DNA of 64,000 bases. It comes from Tetranychus cinnabarinus (Eukaryota > Arthropoda > Arachnida > Trombidiformes > Tetranychidae). The DNA lies in the NCBI GenBank assembly GCA_022266195.1, contig WHVY01000006.1, positions 868,001 to 932,000 on the forward strand. Direction: 5' to 3'. Made by a program: the position numbers and the translations under genes. Positions 41,437-55,231 of the stretch are shown here, piece after piece (position 1 is the first letter of the stretch; every line of letters starts with the position of its first letter). Under the pieces are notes generated by a model. The model had not been told where the DNA came from and made no database searches. It saw only the letters and a program-made list of their open reading frames with translations.

Positions 41437-41499
41437 ACCTAACCTTACTTAGCTAACCTAAGCTAACCTAACCTAATCTAACCTAAGACAAGCTAACCT
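41437..41499. repeat. degenerate CCTAA (TTAGG) telomere-like cluster, third and longest site
   Basis: About ten imperfect units over 63 bases: CCTAACCTTACTTAGC, then CTAACCTAAGCTAACC, then TAACCTAATCTAACCTAAG and a last GCTAACC. All are in CCTAA orientation on the plus strand, as at 27.0 and 27.5 kb. The cluster sits between the tandem duplication at 41.15-41.40 kb and another copy of the same element at 41.74 kb. Confidence 0.75.
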
Positions 41500-41538
41500 T
41501 TCTCTGATGTTAAAATTTCGATATCAAAATTAAAAAGT

Positions 41539-41730
41539 GTCCTTAATTCCGTGCATCAGTCTATTTGGTACAAAATTATCTTTGAAACACGTAACACTAA
41601 ACAAATGATTTTGATTTGTTCTTGACTGTTTTAAGACTAACTTGAACATATGAAATAACTTTTTCTGGTAATCTAAAGCTCCATGATTGAATGCAATGCT
41701 GTCCTTGATTCCATGCAAGTCAGTGTATTT
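41539..41730. repeat. short direct repeat, period about 160 bases
   Basis: TGTCCTTAATTCCGTGCA followed by TCAGTCTATTT at 41539-41566 recurs as TGTCCTTGATTCCATGCA followed by AGTCAGTGTATTT at about 41700-41730. Because of this repeat, a minus-strand open frame here starts and ends with the same MHGIKD string. That is a product of the repeat, not evidence of a gene. Confidence 0.6.
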
Positions 41731-41732
41731 CT

Positions 41733-41774
41733 AGTCTCATCGATTTCTTGTTACAATGATAATGCAAAATAAGC
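41733..41774 (-). repeat. copy of the TTATTTTGCATTAT interspersed repeat
   Basis: On the minus strand: CTTATTTTGCATTATCATTG followed by TAACAAGAAATCGATGAGAC. This is the copy that best joins the 41.29 kb copy (shared TTGTTACAATGATAATGCAA context) to the 54.96 kb copy (shared ACAAGAAAT..GATGA). Confidence 0.65.
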
Positions 41775-44700
41775 TTTTTCCAGTCACTTTGAGTCAACAA
41801 GTTGAAAATATTTGTAGAAATTTGCAATTTTGCAAATTTCGTTGACCATCAACACAATTGAAAGTAAATTTAATATAATCTAAAAATCAAAGTGAATGGA
41901 GCAACATGTAACTCTGCAGATCCGGCTTTTTATTGAAAAAGTTAATGACATTGGAAAATGTAAATTACTAATAAATGGATTCATTTTGCTGATCGTTGGT
42001 CAATTGATGGTGAAAAAAAGATTAACTATCATTTGGTGTCCAGAAAACGTTTCTTGACCAGGGACAGACTAGAAAATACAACAATAAATCAGGATGATGA
42101 TTATGATGATTTGGAAAAAGGCATTACTGTGAAATGGTAAACAAAATAAGATGAAGGAGAAGGAACAAAAAGCGGAAAATAATTTCCATTTCGAGCATCA
42201 CAAATGAAATTAACGAAATTTTCTTTTACTATTGATGAGGCCCTTTGCTTGGCCAAACTTGATCATCATCCTTGTTGCTAGTAAGGTGATACAAAATGAC
42301 CTGAAGGGAGGGTGAAAGAGCATCAATGTACAATTAGTGCGATTGTGTATATCTGATGCTTTTTCGTGCTCATTCCAAATGAGATTAAAAATGAAGGTAA
42401 AGAAGAAGAAAAATTGTCACGATTTTGATATTGTAAATGAACTGAATAATATAAAAAAAGAAATGAAAAAAAAATGAAAAACAACTCAAAGTTACAATAA
42501 CAACATCTATTAATAATTATAATTAGAGGTTTTCATTCATTAATATTGATAAAATTAAAAAGATGGTAACAATGAGATTCACAGAATTGAACAGAAAAAA
42601 AAGTTCATGAAATGTGAAAAGTTTTTTTTTCTCTTGTTCCAAAGTTTTGTTTGGTGAAACTTGAAACTTTCAGTTATGGTCAGTTACACAGGTTATGACA
42701 TGATTCCGATCAAGGTTATTGTTTGAGTTAATGATGATGATGTTGATGGTTATGAGAAGGATGATGAAATTAGTAATACCTGTGAATGTGTGTTCCTTGA
42801 GACTTTACCTGAGGCATAGCTGAGCTTGTCCATTATCGGGCGACGTTGGAATTTTCATAATTACAATCAAACATTTTCTTCTTTTCCCGAAGTAGTCACG
42901 ACTTTTGCCTCTATCCTCATCTTTATCATCATTAACATCACCATCATCATCATCATCAGCATCAATATCGCCAACAACAACATCAACGGCAAGTACAACG
43001 ATACATCTTTAATCTTCGTTGTTGTTAATTTTTCCTTTTTTTACGTTTTTCTTCTTTTCTCTTCATTCCTTTACATCCATCTCTAGCTATCATCATTGTC
43101 ATCATCACCTCGACTCACAAGACTCGGTTCATCTTCATCATTATTCAAGAAAAGAATCTTTCTCTTCCAAACTCATTTCTTCATTATCATAGCCTTTTAA
43201 ATGAATGTCGATGCTTTCATGAATTAAACCTTTTTTCATTCAATAAACTTCATTAAACTGAATCTTGAAAAAAGTCAAAATAAATTTTCTTCTTCTTTAG
43301 CCGTTCAACAGCTTCATCAGATATTTCAAGCATTTTGATTATTGATAAGTGAAAAAGAAAAGTTAATTGGTTGCAATTAATGATTATCATGGTCATCATA
43401 ATTTCAATTATCAATCAATTTAAAGAATTTCATTTTTTTCCTTTTTTTCACTCCTTTCATGGTGAACCTTTTTCTTCTTCTGTAAACATTAACAATATCT
43501 TAATGTCAATTTTATGTTACATGTCAACATGAATTTTTACACCATTAAGAATTCATTTCATCATATTGCTATCTGGTGATTGATTAATCAGATTAATTGA
43601 AAGTTCAAACCTGTTCAATGAGCAGAAGAAGTTAACATTTTTTTCAGTTTCTCAAATTGGTTAGTCAATTATATTTCAAGGTATAATTCAGAGGCTGAAT
43701 CGTCCCATGGTTAAGTGAATGAGAAAAAAGTAGACTTGTTAATTATCCATTAAGAGATGGTTAATCAATGATAATTGTGAGGTAATTTAATGGCAATTGA
43801 TCAGCACTAAAAGACTATTGGATAGCTTTTTATCAAAAAATTAATATTTGAGACACGTAATTGGCTTTAGTTTTGATTCAATTAATGAACAGCCATACGC
43901 AAAGATATTTGAAAATATCAGAATAAATGAAAACTTTTTACGACCGATTGAATGATTCAGTGAGGACTTCAGCCTGCTCAGATCTTCCGAAAAAAATTTG
44001 TCTTCCATTTTAATCTAGATCTTAGTTTAGGACAGTCTGAAGTTGTGCAAAAATCGTTTGATTAAAATCCTTGAAAACATCACTGATTCCTTCTACTGCA
44101 GTGTGCCAGTATCTGAACTTCGTTACATAAAAATTTAATGATTTTATTGACTAAAATGCAACGACAATCTAAAAGGAAGGGTAAGACAAAACTTATAAAA
44201 TCAGCGCAATAATTATAGATACACCTGTTTCTTTCAATTATAAAGAGAGTTGAATGAGTTAAGATGAAGGTCAAAACTGCCTAGTAAGGGTTTGTTTGAA
44301 AAAATATAGATTTGAATTTCATGCTGAATTCATTACTCTAAAAACGTCTAGAAACGTAAAAATTTTTCGAAATGCTTCGTTTTCAAGATATCTCATATAA
44401 ATCGTCCTTTTCTCCGTTTCTGCAGATATGAAACAATAACCAAAGGTGAAACCACGTTAAGAGTGTTTTTCAGATGTAAAATTCAATTCTGATTTCCATG
44501 AAGTGATTTATTCAAAAAGAGCCCTATTACGATGATTCAAATGCTAACTTTCAAGCTTGCTCTATTGTATGAGTAGTTAACCAACAATCACCGTTCAAAC
44601 TGTTATGCATTTATCTTTGATAATCGCTTTTGTCCAAAGTTTTTGCCAAAATGAACCATTTTAGTCATTAACCTTTTATCAAATTTTGCTCACAATAATG

Positions 44701-46541
44701 CAAAATAACCCAAAGTTGATCCAAGTCTAACCTTGTAACCTAATAGAGGTGAGACAATCGACTGAAACTACTCATTGAACAAACCACTTTCAAGACAAAC
44801 ATAAAGTAGCAATAAAACAAAAAATATTTGCTCATTTGTCCAAATTAGTGACTTTTTGGTCAAACAAGAGTCATAAGTCAACCTTGAGAAGTTGATCTTT
44901 ACGACCAAAACTGACAACTTTGCAACTTTTACCTTTTAATGTATTTACAAACTTTTCATTTCACATTTCGTCCAATTTTGAAGTCACTTTTCCAGTCAAA
45001 TGTTATCTGGTAAAACAAAATCAACAATGATGGATTAACTTGATTTACAAAGGTTGATTTTTTACAAATACAATGGCAACAATACGGCAACAAATTGTTC
45101 AACACAATCGGAAAGCAAAAGTTGATTTAAAAACTTTCACAATGAACCAATTATATTGTGATAAATCAACTTGAATAAGTAGCATTGTTATCCAGACAAA
45201 AAAAGGCCAAACAAGAGTTAATTTTGTACGCATTTCTGGTTCAATATCAAGACGTTTCTTTGAAAAAAATCAGTTTTCTTTCAAGATGATGACCGAAAAG
45301 ATGAAAAAAGGAAAGATCAAGATGAGCTAATGATGATGGATCATCAAAAGTAAACTTCAATTCTAAACAGAAAATCATGATGACCATGATTATGGAACAG
45401 AATGACCAGTTTCTTGTTCTTCATCTTCTTCTGTCTTCACCGTGAGAATAGATGATTGACACAGAATTTCACAGAATGCTAAGAGCCAATTGGCAATTAT
45501 GATAATCTATTTCCTACTTTCTATTGAAATTCATTGTCGTTTAAATTTAAATATTTTTCGCCAACAATTTGTTCAAAGTTGATCAACAACTTAATATTAC
45601 GATGATTAAGATACAAGAATAATCAGTTTGAATGGAAATGTTTCTTTTTCTTGCTCTTCCCTTTCATCATTTGTACTTAATTTGTTCATAACAATTTAAT
45701 CATTTCTGTTGTTTTCCATTTTAATCAACCATTATCATCATTGTTATTCAGTTATTCAGTTTGGATAATTTGGTAAAATTGAAAAAAAGGTTCATGATAA
45801 GGTAATAATGTATTAACCTTTAATTTTTAAGTTCATCCAGTTATATGTTTAAATAGACAATTGAATTGTGTTTATTATTCATATCAGTCAAGTTTGTTAT
45901 TTGATTGTTTACGCCATCATTTGCAATGAATCTTGAATTGTTGAACACGAAAATTGAATGAGTTTACATTGAGGGGAAAATGTTAATCTTAATTGTTGAG
46001 GTTGAACGTAAGGTTAATTGGAACTTGATTGACAGTTGATAGTTGATAGTTGAACAAAAAGTGGTGCAAAAAAGGGGAAAATTGTCTCAAAAATGTTAAG
46101 GAAACTTGAGCTATTATCTTGTCAATAAAGCCTTTTATCAATTATATTCAATTAAAGTTGATTTTTTCGCAAAAAAATCCAATAAAAGATGAAAAGCCAA
46201 GCCCTTCTTGTTAAGATTTTCCCACCAAATATGCATCAGCTATTTGTTCAACAGATTTATAGATTCACGCAAAGCCGCCTTCGTTTGATTTCTCGAGATT
46301 TTGAAATTTCTTGATTTGCCTGCTCACGATTTTCGCTAAAAGTTTGAAAAGCTCAAGCGAAGTCAATATTCACTAGACCATAAGAGTAACAATCAAAAAC
46401 CAGATTATCGTCTCATTGTCAGTCCACATTATCGTATGTTGGTCGAACCCCGTTCAATCGATTTACAAGGAACAAAACACTTAAAGAATCTTTTCTTTAT
46501 GAAAATTTCAGATTGACTGTACTCTCTTTGCTACAGCAACG
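41775..46541. other. gene-poor AT-rich stretch
   Basis: No gene recognised. It includes an ATC microsatellite at about 42942-42958 inside an Ile/Asn/Ser-rich 86-codon frame, and one more copy of the interspersed repeat at 44.68-44.71 kb. A less AT-rich patch at about 46220-46450 has no match I can name. Confidence 0.55.
44679..44712 (-). repeat. copy of the TTATTTTGCATTAT interspersed repeat
   Basis: On the minus strand: GGGTTATTTTGCATTATTG followed by TGAGCAAAATTTGAT. The first half matches the family core exactly, while the second half is shortened by about three bases and diverged. A CTAACCTTGTAACCTAATAG stretch follows about 20 bases downstream on the plus strand, again placing CCTAA-like units beside this repeat. 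Confidence 0.55.
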
Positions 46542-46630
46542 GACCATTAAATCGGTAGTAGCAACGGGTAGAGACGTGATCAATGCAAACTAATGACTCA
46601 TTTTACTGGAAATTCCTTGTTCATGGGCAG
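46542..46630 (-). pseudogene. 18S rRNA gene fragment (decayed), minus strand
   Basis: The plus-strand sequence is the reverse complement of the 3' domain of nuclear 18S rRNA, around the decoding site. It contains AATCGGTAGTAGCAACGGG at 46550-46568 (normally AATCGGTAGTAGCGACGGGC), then GACGTGATCAATGCAAACTA at 46573-46592 (normally GACGTAATCAACGCGAGCTG) and AATTCCTTGTTCATGGG at about 46611-46627 (normally AATTCCTCGTTCATGGG). About 16-20 bases that normally lie between the first two blocks are missing, including the invariant GTGTGTACAAAG. Most substitutions are C-to-T or G-to-A, as in CpG decay. The deletion removes essential decoding-centre bases, so it cannot function. It is a separate insertion from the 29.4 kb fragment and on the other strand. 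Confidence 0.85.
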
Positions 46631-49533
46631 TTTTTGCATTTTTATAGAATAAATTAAAAAGTAAGAAGTTTCGTTTCTCTCTAAAAGATCAGCGAAGTTT
46701 TCAAATCTAAAAGCAAGAACTCATAGTCTGGTTCGAATAGAGATCTGCCGTAATCGCCTGAAATCGCTTAAATGGAATAACAAATGACAAAATATTTTGA
46801 GACATTTTTTCAACTTTTGATTTGCTGGCCAAAAAAATCAATTCCAAGTTTCAGGTAACTTTTGAAGCCGTTTTGATAGTAAAAGACGGAAAATATGCTG
46901 AGTTTTTGAACCATTCAAGACATTTGAAAACTTAACAATCTTGGTTTTTGATTAACTCACGAGTTGTAAAGCTAACTAAACTTGTTGCTTTGAACAAAAA
47001 GTTGTGTTTTCATTCAAGAAAAATGCCAAAAACTCGGCAATTTCGCCAACAATAGAAGTAATTGCCGATGTTTACATTGATCAATGAAAATAAAGAAATG
47101 ATGTAACTGTCAGGTTGCAATAATAGTTAAGAAGAAGGAAGAAAGGAACCACGAAAAAGTGAAAAGAAACGTTAATTTTATCTCTTGTTTCTGCCCAATT
47201 TTCAGCTAATATTTGCTACATTTGTATCCATGTAAACCTATTGTACCTTTGAGAGTAAATAATGTTTACCATTTTATTAAATTTTGTTGGTCAATTCATT
47301 GAGAGTTTGTTACTCTCTTTCCACAATAGTAATGATTGTTTCTCCCGGAAATAAACCCATGAAACCAACAATCAGGCAACAATTACTTAAATGTTTTCCA
47401 TGCTCATCCATCTACTATCCGTACACAAGTAACATTAATCTGCTTATTAGCCTCACGATTTGCCTACACAAATAATCACGATTACAAGTTTCATCTTTTC
47501 ATCTTCTCAATGCTCAATGATACTCAACTTGTCTTTTGACTCTCATTTGATTGCCATTTTTGGCCCTCACAAGATGAAGGAACATGGCACAACATGGATT
47601 AAGTATGTTGAACATGTAAATCCATAAACACAAGTTTAGTGAATTTTGAGCTCCAAACACGGGCAAGCCTAAAGGAACCACAAAAAAAGATTTAAATTCA
47701 TCAACCAAAGCAAACTCAATCAAAAGTAGCATCAGTTTTCATTACCATCAATTTATTGAATCAACAGAAGAAGAATTTTTTTTCTCTTTTTTCCAAAACT
47801 TTCTATTAATTCACTTTGTTAGCCAACTATTAACAGTTGTTCAATGGGACAACTGTTATGCTTAGGTGAGTATCATTAGGTTGAACCTTTTGTAGGTGCC
47901 AGTTGACTTTTGTCTTCGACTCGACTAAGAATGAAACAACTCTGAACTTTTTTTTGACTCTTCCTGAAACTCTTATTGTCAACTTGATAATCATTGTACC
48001 TTGTATCCTATGTGACTTGTTTACTTTTTTTCTTGTTCTAAACGTATGTTCAGGTCAAAAGTCTTGTAATTGATAAGAAGGTAAAATCTTTTCATGATCA
48101 TGTGCTTTGTTGATTATCACTTGGAAATGGTTTAATGGGAAGACTTTTTTAGTAGTCAATGTTTATAAAGGTAATCAATCAAGAAAAGGGAAGAATGAAG
48201 AAGCTCACAAAATCAATCGATATTGGAAAGTCGCTGCTTCCAGTTGAAATCATCTTAATTATACACTGAATAAATGGTAAAATGTATCAAATTTTATTTA
48301 CCAATTAATAATCAAATGAGCAATTAAAAAGTGATTCCACTTTTTACCTCATCAATCAATCAAATCAACTTCTTATTGAATAATCGATAGACTGACATGA
48401 GACAGATTTTGTTTAAAATAATGAATGATTAAATGGTTGATTATTTAATGATGCAAGATGCTTCAATTTTACACTTAAAACTGCCCAAAATGATTGAAAA
48501 ATGAGATTCTTCAAAATTCGCAAGTTTCAAACTTAGACTTCCCATGAAGATTTGGACAGTGATGATACACTAACAAGGCTTAATCTACTTCGAATCAGCT
48601 TTTGGACACTTTCGATAAGAGCTACATTTGCACATTTGTTTAACAAGCAATTCCTATCAAAATGGAAAAGTATTGAAGAATGAAAAGTTTTTTGAGAAGC
48701 TACTAACGAATCAATGAACTTATCTGAATTTTTCTCCTGCAAATTCAAGACTCACAAAACTATCGAATTCTCAAAATGACAAATCTTCATTTCCTCGATC
48801 AGGCGAGTTCGATTGATGTTATTTGTAGCAACACTTTGCAGTGCATGTCTGGTTCAAGTCATGTATTAATAAGACCAGATTTCGATTCAGATTCTTTGGG
48901 TTCTGTCATACACAGGCATTTATTGGACACTTAAACTTGTAAGAATCGAAAAATTCAAGCTATTCATGACTTTTTGCCAGTGAAAACGATTTTCCCGAAT
49001 AAGAATGAACTTCATGCTGATGCGAAGCTTTTAAAGAGGAAAATTGGAAGTAATCATTGAAACTCTGTTGAAGTATTCGATGCATAAGTTATGTCTTCTC
49101 TGTGATCTCGATTCGGTAAAACATTAAGTTTAAAACTCTCTCATTTCAGTGGAAAGTACAAAAGAGTGAAAACTTGAGTTAATTTTTTTTCTCATTTTTA
49201 CCTGTTCCAAGTCACTCTGGGTTGACTTGAATAGAGCAATCATTTCGTGTCGGTTAATTGTGCGAGTCAAGCTATTAGTCCATTTTGATTACCTTCAAGT
49301 TGAAATGAAGTTTACTTTCATTTGTTGCTCTTTATTCTGGTAACTAAAGTTTACTTTGAAACTTTTTTCCTTCTTCTTCATCACCTTGTTTGCTTTCTGT
49401 TGCTCCATGTAATTTTATTGTGTTGACCTTTTCATTGAGCTCTCATTTGGGTTAAAGGTTGCTGTGAATACTTGAAAGTTAACTCTTGATGATGTTATAA
49501 TATTATGAGAATATTATCACAATGATTATCTTT

Positions 49534-49552
49534 GATGATGATGATGATGATG
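49534..49552. repeat. (GAT)6 microsatellite
   Basis: Six consecutive GAT units, perfect. Related GAT/ATC runs are scattered through the window and this is one of the purest. Confidence 0.9.
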
Positions 49553-50680
49553 TTAATGTTCTGCCCTTTCACAAAGGTATCTATTATTAACATTCACTGT
49601 GAATATTAACATAGCATGTTTCACATTCGTAATGATCATCATCAAACACAAAAGACAAATGAACTAAGAAGTGAAGAAAAGAAGAATAAGAAAAACCATG
49701 ATCTTGATTACCATTTCAACACGATTCCCTATTTTGATAATAGAGAGTAAAAAAAGGAATAAAAAAAGTAGAAAAAATCGAAATACAAATTACAGCAATT
49801 ATCAAGAATTATGGAGTCATTTGTCAAATTTTATTCTCAATCAAACTTTACCTTTATTCATCACGATGTTAAACTTCAAGACATGGTCAAGTGCAACGCT
49901 CAAGACAAGTCATTGAATAAAAATAATAGCAATGAAACGTCCATAATTCATCAAAACATTCAACATCAGATTAAACTTTTCCAACTCAATCAAACTCGAG
50001 ACAAAAACATCGAAAGAACATCAATTTGTTTCTCAAAATTTCTATTCACATAATTGAAGAGCGATCGGAAATCTTTTCAAAAAGTTACCTTACAGTCTGG
50101 TGGCATTGCAGTCTGAATCGCCCAATTCCTTCAACAGCATGATGAACGTGAATTCGATTCTTGAATAAGAGCAGGAAACGAATATCAGAAAAGCGTTAAT
50201 CTCTTTACTTTATCTCACATCTGAACTTTCGAGTCTTTTCAATCGCTCAAGCCGATTCTCCCAAACTAAAAGTACATTTTGCAAGTAAAGTTGTCCAAAT
50301 CACTAAAACTATTAATTGAAATATCAAAGGTAAAAAGAAATCTGAAAAGTTGAGACATTTGCAAACTGAAACATCAACTTGAGCTTAACTCAAAGCGAAC
50401 CGGGAAAAGCGTTTCATCTTTTCTGACAAACTACACCTCATCAAAGTTGATGTAAATGTTGATCAATTTGTCAAACCTTTAAAAGATCAGTTCTTTTGTA
50501 AACAAGAGAAGAAAAGTTTAGTCCAAATAGTTGATCATTAATAACAGGGCCAAAGGTAAAGGCGTTAACAGGTAAACTTGGAATAGCGCAAAAGCTTGTT
50601 AATCTTGTAAAGTAAAGCGTAGGAGAAGGGAAACGTTTCAAATGATGAATGCAGGGACAAAACAGTATTTATCTAGAAAA

Positions 50681-50698
50681 AAGAAGAAGAAGAAGAAA
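50681..50698. repeat. (AAG)n microsatellite
   Basis: Five AAG units and a partial sixth, preceded by an A run. It resembles the run at 62891-62910. Confidence 0.85.
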
Positions 50699-53143
50699 TA
50701 TCAAATTGATTAAATTACAGTCTTTATAATGAATTACAATGTTACCAATGAAATGGATGAAACCAGATCAACATTAATCAACAGACTGACACTCACACAC
50801 CGAGTGTCAATAGAGTCTCTGAATCGGTGAAAAAAAGGTTTCATGAGATTCTCCTAAAGGCTTAAATTATCTCTTGAAACTTTTCTCCAAATTTTTCTAT
50901 TATCTCTCAATGAATATTCCTACACAAGTTTTGGCTCAGATCAACAATTGACCATTTCATGATAAGCCAAACAAATTGTTTCTATCCGTTTGCTAATGAT
51001 GATAATCACCATAATAAATGATAACATTGAAAGAAGCTTTGGAAAAAGGGAAAAAAGAAAATTTGATAATTTCTTCTGTCCATCTTTTTCTCTGAGCAAT
51101 TACTCAGACTTTAATCGTGATTAACAATATTAATCGTTTAAAGCAGCAATTATGATATTCTGGCAATAAATGTTATCAGTAACCATTAATAATGTTTGAT
51201 ATTAAAAGCGAAAATTGAGCAACTTTAGGAATTTTCTGGTTGGAAAAGAAGAAAATATGCAAAAAAAAGAAAAGTTTTTTCTTCTTCGTTGAAATATTAT
51301 TGATTATTCGAGTTAATTGCAAGATAATTATTCAATAATTGTTTGAATTTTACATGATTAATGTTGACTGTTGATCAGTTTTGGAGGAATCACATGAAAA
51401 GATTTTCATTCTTATTCCATTCAATTGCGTGTTTCAATTGTTCAACTACGTGATTCTGTTAATTGTTTAAGAAAATTAAATTCAAATCTTTTGACGAACA
51501 GTTTGGATTAGAAAATTTGAAATCATCACGAAATCACCAGGGAATTATGAGTTGTATTAATTTTTCCATGGAAATGAAAAGTTTTTTTTCTTTTGTTAAC
51601 TTTTTTTCTTCTCTTTTTCTGCTTGAAATTCATTTAAATTTCAGCCTTTATCTCAAACTTTATCTCTTGCTTTTTTGTGTTCATTTCTGTAAAATTTTGA
51701 AATGAACTTTTCTTTCCTGTTTCATTAATCTGAATGAAAAGGGTTGAATAGAAGCTAATGAGAAGCAAAATTTTCATGTTTAAATGTCTTACAATTAATA
51801 TCACTTTTAATTTAACCACAATTGAAATGCTTCTCTTCGTAATTATACAAGAATTTTTTTTTCACTTTAAGCTTGGCGTTCATGGAAACTCATGATAAAA
51901 GAATCCAATGAAGACTAATTTTTCATCAAGTCAAATTTTCTTCTCACAATTTTTCATCTCCAAACAGAGTCAAGAAAAAATGTCCATCAAGTTAGTTTCA
52001 ATTATAATGAGTTTTCCACTAATTTTCAGTTTTTTAACATTCGACCAACTCGATTGATTCAAGAGATTGACCCTTCGCTATCAGCCATCTTCAAGTACAG
52101 ATACATCAAGAAATTAATCGAGATCTTCTGACTCCAGTCGCGCATAGAGTCGGATGTAATCCAACTTATCAGTAAACTTATTAAACCTTTTGATGAATAA
52201 ATGCTTTAATTAAGACAGACAAGTTGGATCAGAAAATTGAGAAAAAACTTTTCTTTTTTATTGTTCTGAAATTTACTTGACTTGCGACTAAAAATAAACT
52301 GTTGAACAAATTTATTGTCATCATGAGCAGAGTAAATCTCAGGCTGTCAACAATGAACCTTTTGACTGAACAAAGGCATTCAACTTTCAACCATGAAACA
52401 AATCATTGATTAATAAATGAAACAATTTTCATGGTGAGAAAACAAAGTTCCCTGTCAATTATTTTTACAATCAACTCGTTTCCCTTTCAAGACGACAAAC
52501 TGCGAAACGGCTTGAAAATTGATTAAAAGACAGTCAACAATTAAAGTAAACATTTTTCACATTCACACAAAACTGCAACAAGTTGTCCCAACTTCAATCA
52601 TTAAATATCTGAAGTAAAAGAATAGAGAAAAGAAAATGAAAAAGATTAACTTTTCATTATAAAACATAATTTTACGTTTAATGATAATGACGAGTCGCCA
52701 ATGGTCATAAGATCAATTTTAGGCCTTTGTCTCAAGAACAAGTAGAAGAGAGAGAGAAAAAAAAGTTTAATTAAGTTCATTAATCATTTGTAGCCCTACA
52801 AAGGACCATCATCATCAAGTCAAACTAAATCGTCGAAAGTAAAGCAACAATTGAAAAGTTAAATTACAGTGAATGGACATTAAAACAATGGACTGAGAGT
52901 TTGTTTCATTTCCATCAATTTACACCAAATCTGTTGATCCGGTGGTTAAGAAAGCAAAGTGTTAAAAAAGGCAAAATTAACATCATCATCATGAGGCAAC
53001 ATTATCATTAGTCCAAGAGAAGAAGATGAAATTCCTTTTCTCACCAAAACTATCAACAAGAAGTTACATTGATAGCATGATGGAAGAAGAGAAAAGAAGA
53101 AAATTGAAACTGAAAAGCTCGAGGCAATAAAATAGTGAACCAA

Positions 53144-53161
53144 CAGCAGCAGCAGCAGCAG
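53144..53161. repeat. (CAG)6 microsatellite
   Basis: Six perfect CAG units. It lies at the upstream edge of a low-complexity minus-strand open frame that shows no sign of being a gene. Confidence 0.9.
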
Positions 53162-54954
53162 AAAAAAGAGATATTTTCAACATGAAATTTCTTCTCTCAA
53201 CACTGAAACTCTAAAGATGATACAAGGAGAGTAAACAAGAAAAAGAAGAAGAAAAAAAGTTAATTCTTTTAATCATAATTGGCCTCAATAATTAAACCCT
53301 TTTATTTACCTTTTATTTCCGTTGTTGAAGCAACTGCCATTACCTGCGAGTTTTGATTATTGAACAAGTGACGGCTTTCAAAAGGGTTACAAGTTGTTTA
53401 ATTAGATGCCTTTCGCCTTTAGCACATCAACACTCAACAAGTCTCATTGTCACCCGAGTTGATAATTAACACACACAAGTTGCATGGAAAAAAGGTAAAA
53501 GGTAAACGTGAAGAAAACATTTTCATGATGAATTCAAGTTAATTCAATTTTACCAGTTTAAGTGACTAACAGAGGCTGTTATTAAGGACAAGATGAACAC
53601 CTTTAGGTGCACAAATAGTGTTCAAGTGAATGTCAGGTTATAATCAAATGTATTTGAGAGTAAAGGGAAAAGGCAAACAATTATTTTTAATTGTCACAAT
53701 ATCATGTATTGGAATCAACATTAATTACCGAAATGAGCAGACAAAAAAAGAGCTCTTCTAATTGCAATCAACATTAAATTATGTAACAAAATTATTACTA
53801 TTGAATACAAAATGATAAACATTTTGGTTGGCCCATGAATTAAACATTCAATTATTTCACATTCAATTGTTTCTTTCATCATGAAGCTCATCACGAATCT
53901 GAAACTTACTTGCTGTTTATAAATTTTTGCCTTTTTTCTTCATCTTCTTCGTCTTGCCCGTCATTATTATCGTTAGTTTATTTAATTAAAAGTAAATTTA
54001 ATTAAGCTGGATAATAAGAAAAAGGAACATTCGATCTTTTTTTGCCTCATTTTCTCTCGACTTTTTCACTCTTTTTTTTCCTAACAACATGTTTCTTCGT
54101 CATGTTCAGTTGTTCATTTTTTTGCATCTTAAACTTTCTCTTCTAGTTTCCTGTAATTAATAACTGACACGTTCATCGTTCCTGTACTGAGGCTGAATCT
54201 GTTGATGGAATTTGTTGGCAGAAAAAATGTCAAATTTCTCGTCATTTTTTTGCTCTTCTTTGCATTGGAACAAAGAAAATGATTTTTGCATTTCGTGATT
54301 TCGACGACTTTGCATCTTAAGGTTCGAAATGCTAACTTGTTGGTTTTTTTGTGTTTCATTATCAATCTTTTGTTATTAATTAGATGAAGAAATGGATGAA
54401 AATATATTAATATTGATGAATGGGAATCTTGTCTTGCTCATTATAATCAGTTGGCAGGGTTACTCAGATGATGGAAAGTGAATGGGAAATATTTATCAGA
54501 GCTAAGTGTTCAATTCATCAAGTCAGCATCCTTTTATTACAATATCTATTGGTGCTCATTTTCATCCTTCTTCTTCTTCTCTTTAACCTTCTTCTTCAAT
54601 ATTAAATGCAGAATAATGAGGAAAACCAGATAAAGATGAAACTATTAATATTATTAATAAAGTTAATGCATATTATTTTGCCTTCAATTTGATGCAACAG
54701 CAAAAATAAGTCACAACAAAGTTCTGACAGAAAGTTGAACCAAGTGATGCTGAAATATTTGCTATGCCAACAAGAGCAACAGTAACAGTCTTTCAATTGT
54801 GGTGATTACAGTTGAGTCCTCATGAGTTTCAGTTACGATTATCATCTATAAATCATTGTAATTTCATCAACTTCATTGGTCCTCCTACACAGTTCTAAGA
54901 CTCTGTTCAAAGTTTCAACTTTAACTTGAACAAATGTTACATAAATGTCTTCCA

Positions 54955-54993
54955 GTTATTTTACATTATTATCGTGACAAGAAATAGATGATG
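54955..54993 (+). repeat. copy of the TTATTTTGCATTAT interspersed repeat
   Basis: Plus-strand sequence GTTATTTTACATTATTATCG followed by TGACAAGAAATAGATGATG. It is one of the fullest copies, and its second half matches the 41.74 kb copy closely. This is the first copy, going left to right, that lies on the plus strand. Confidence 0.65.
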
Positions 54994-55231
54994 TCCAAAG
55001 TGAAGTCTTGTTCCGATTTGATCCAACGATTAAAACGGCCGGAGCTGCATCGTATGATTCCAACTGAAAGAAGTTCGAAGAAAATTGGACAAACACTGGT
55101 CAGTTGCTTGATTCGGTTAGCTTTCAAGCGAGTCTAGTTGCATGTGAATTTTTATCTTGAAAAAAATAAAATTACTAATGGAAGCATAATCGTATAAAAC
55201 AAGATATTTCATCGAAAAAAGTGTAAAGTAA

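Larger units (their letters stand above)
46631..54954. other. gene-poor AT-rich stretch with microsatellites
   Basis: No conserved gene recognised. Short open frames of 60-81 codons lack domains. Simple repeats at 49534-49552, 50681-50698 and 53144-53161 are listed separately. A partly palindromic ATAATATT..AATATTAT segment lies at about 49498-49517. Confidence 0.55.
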
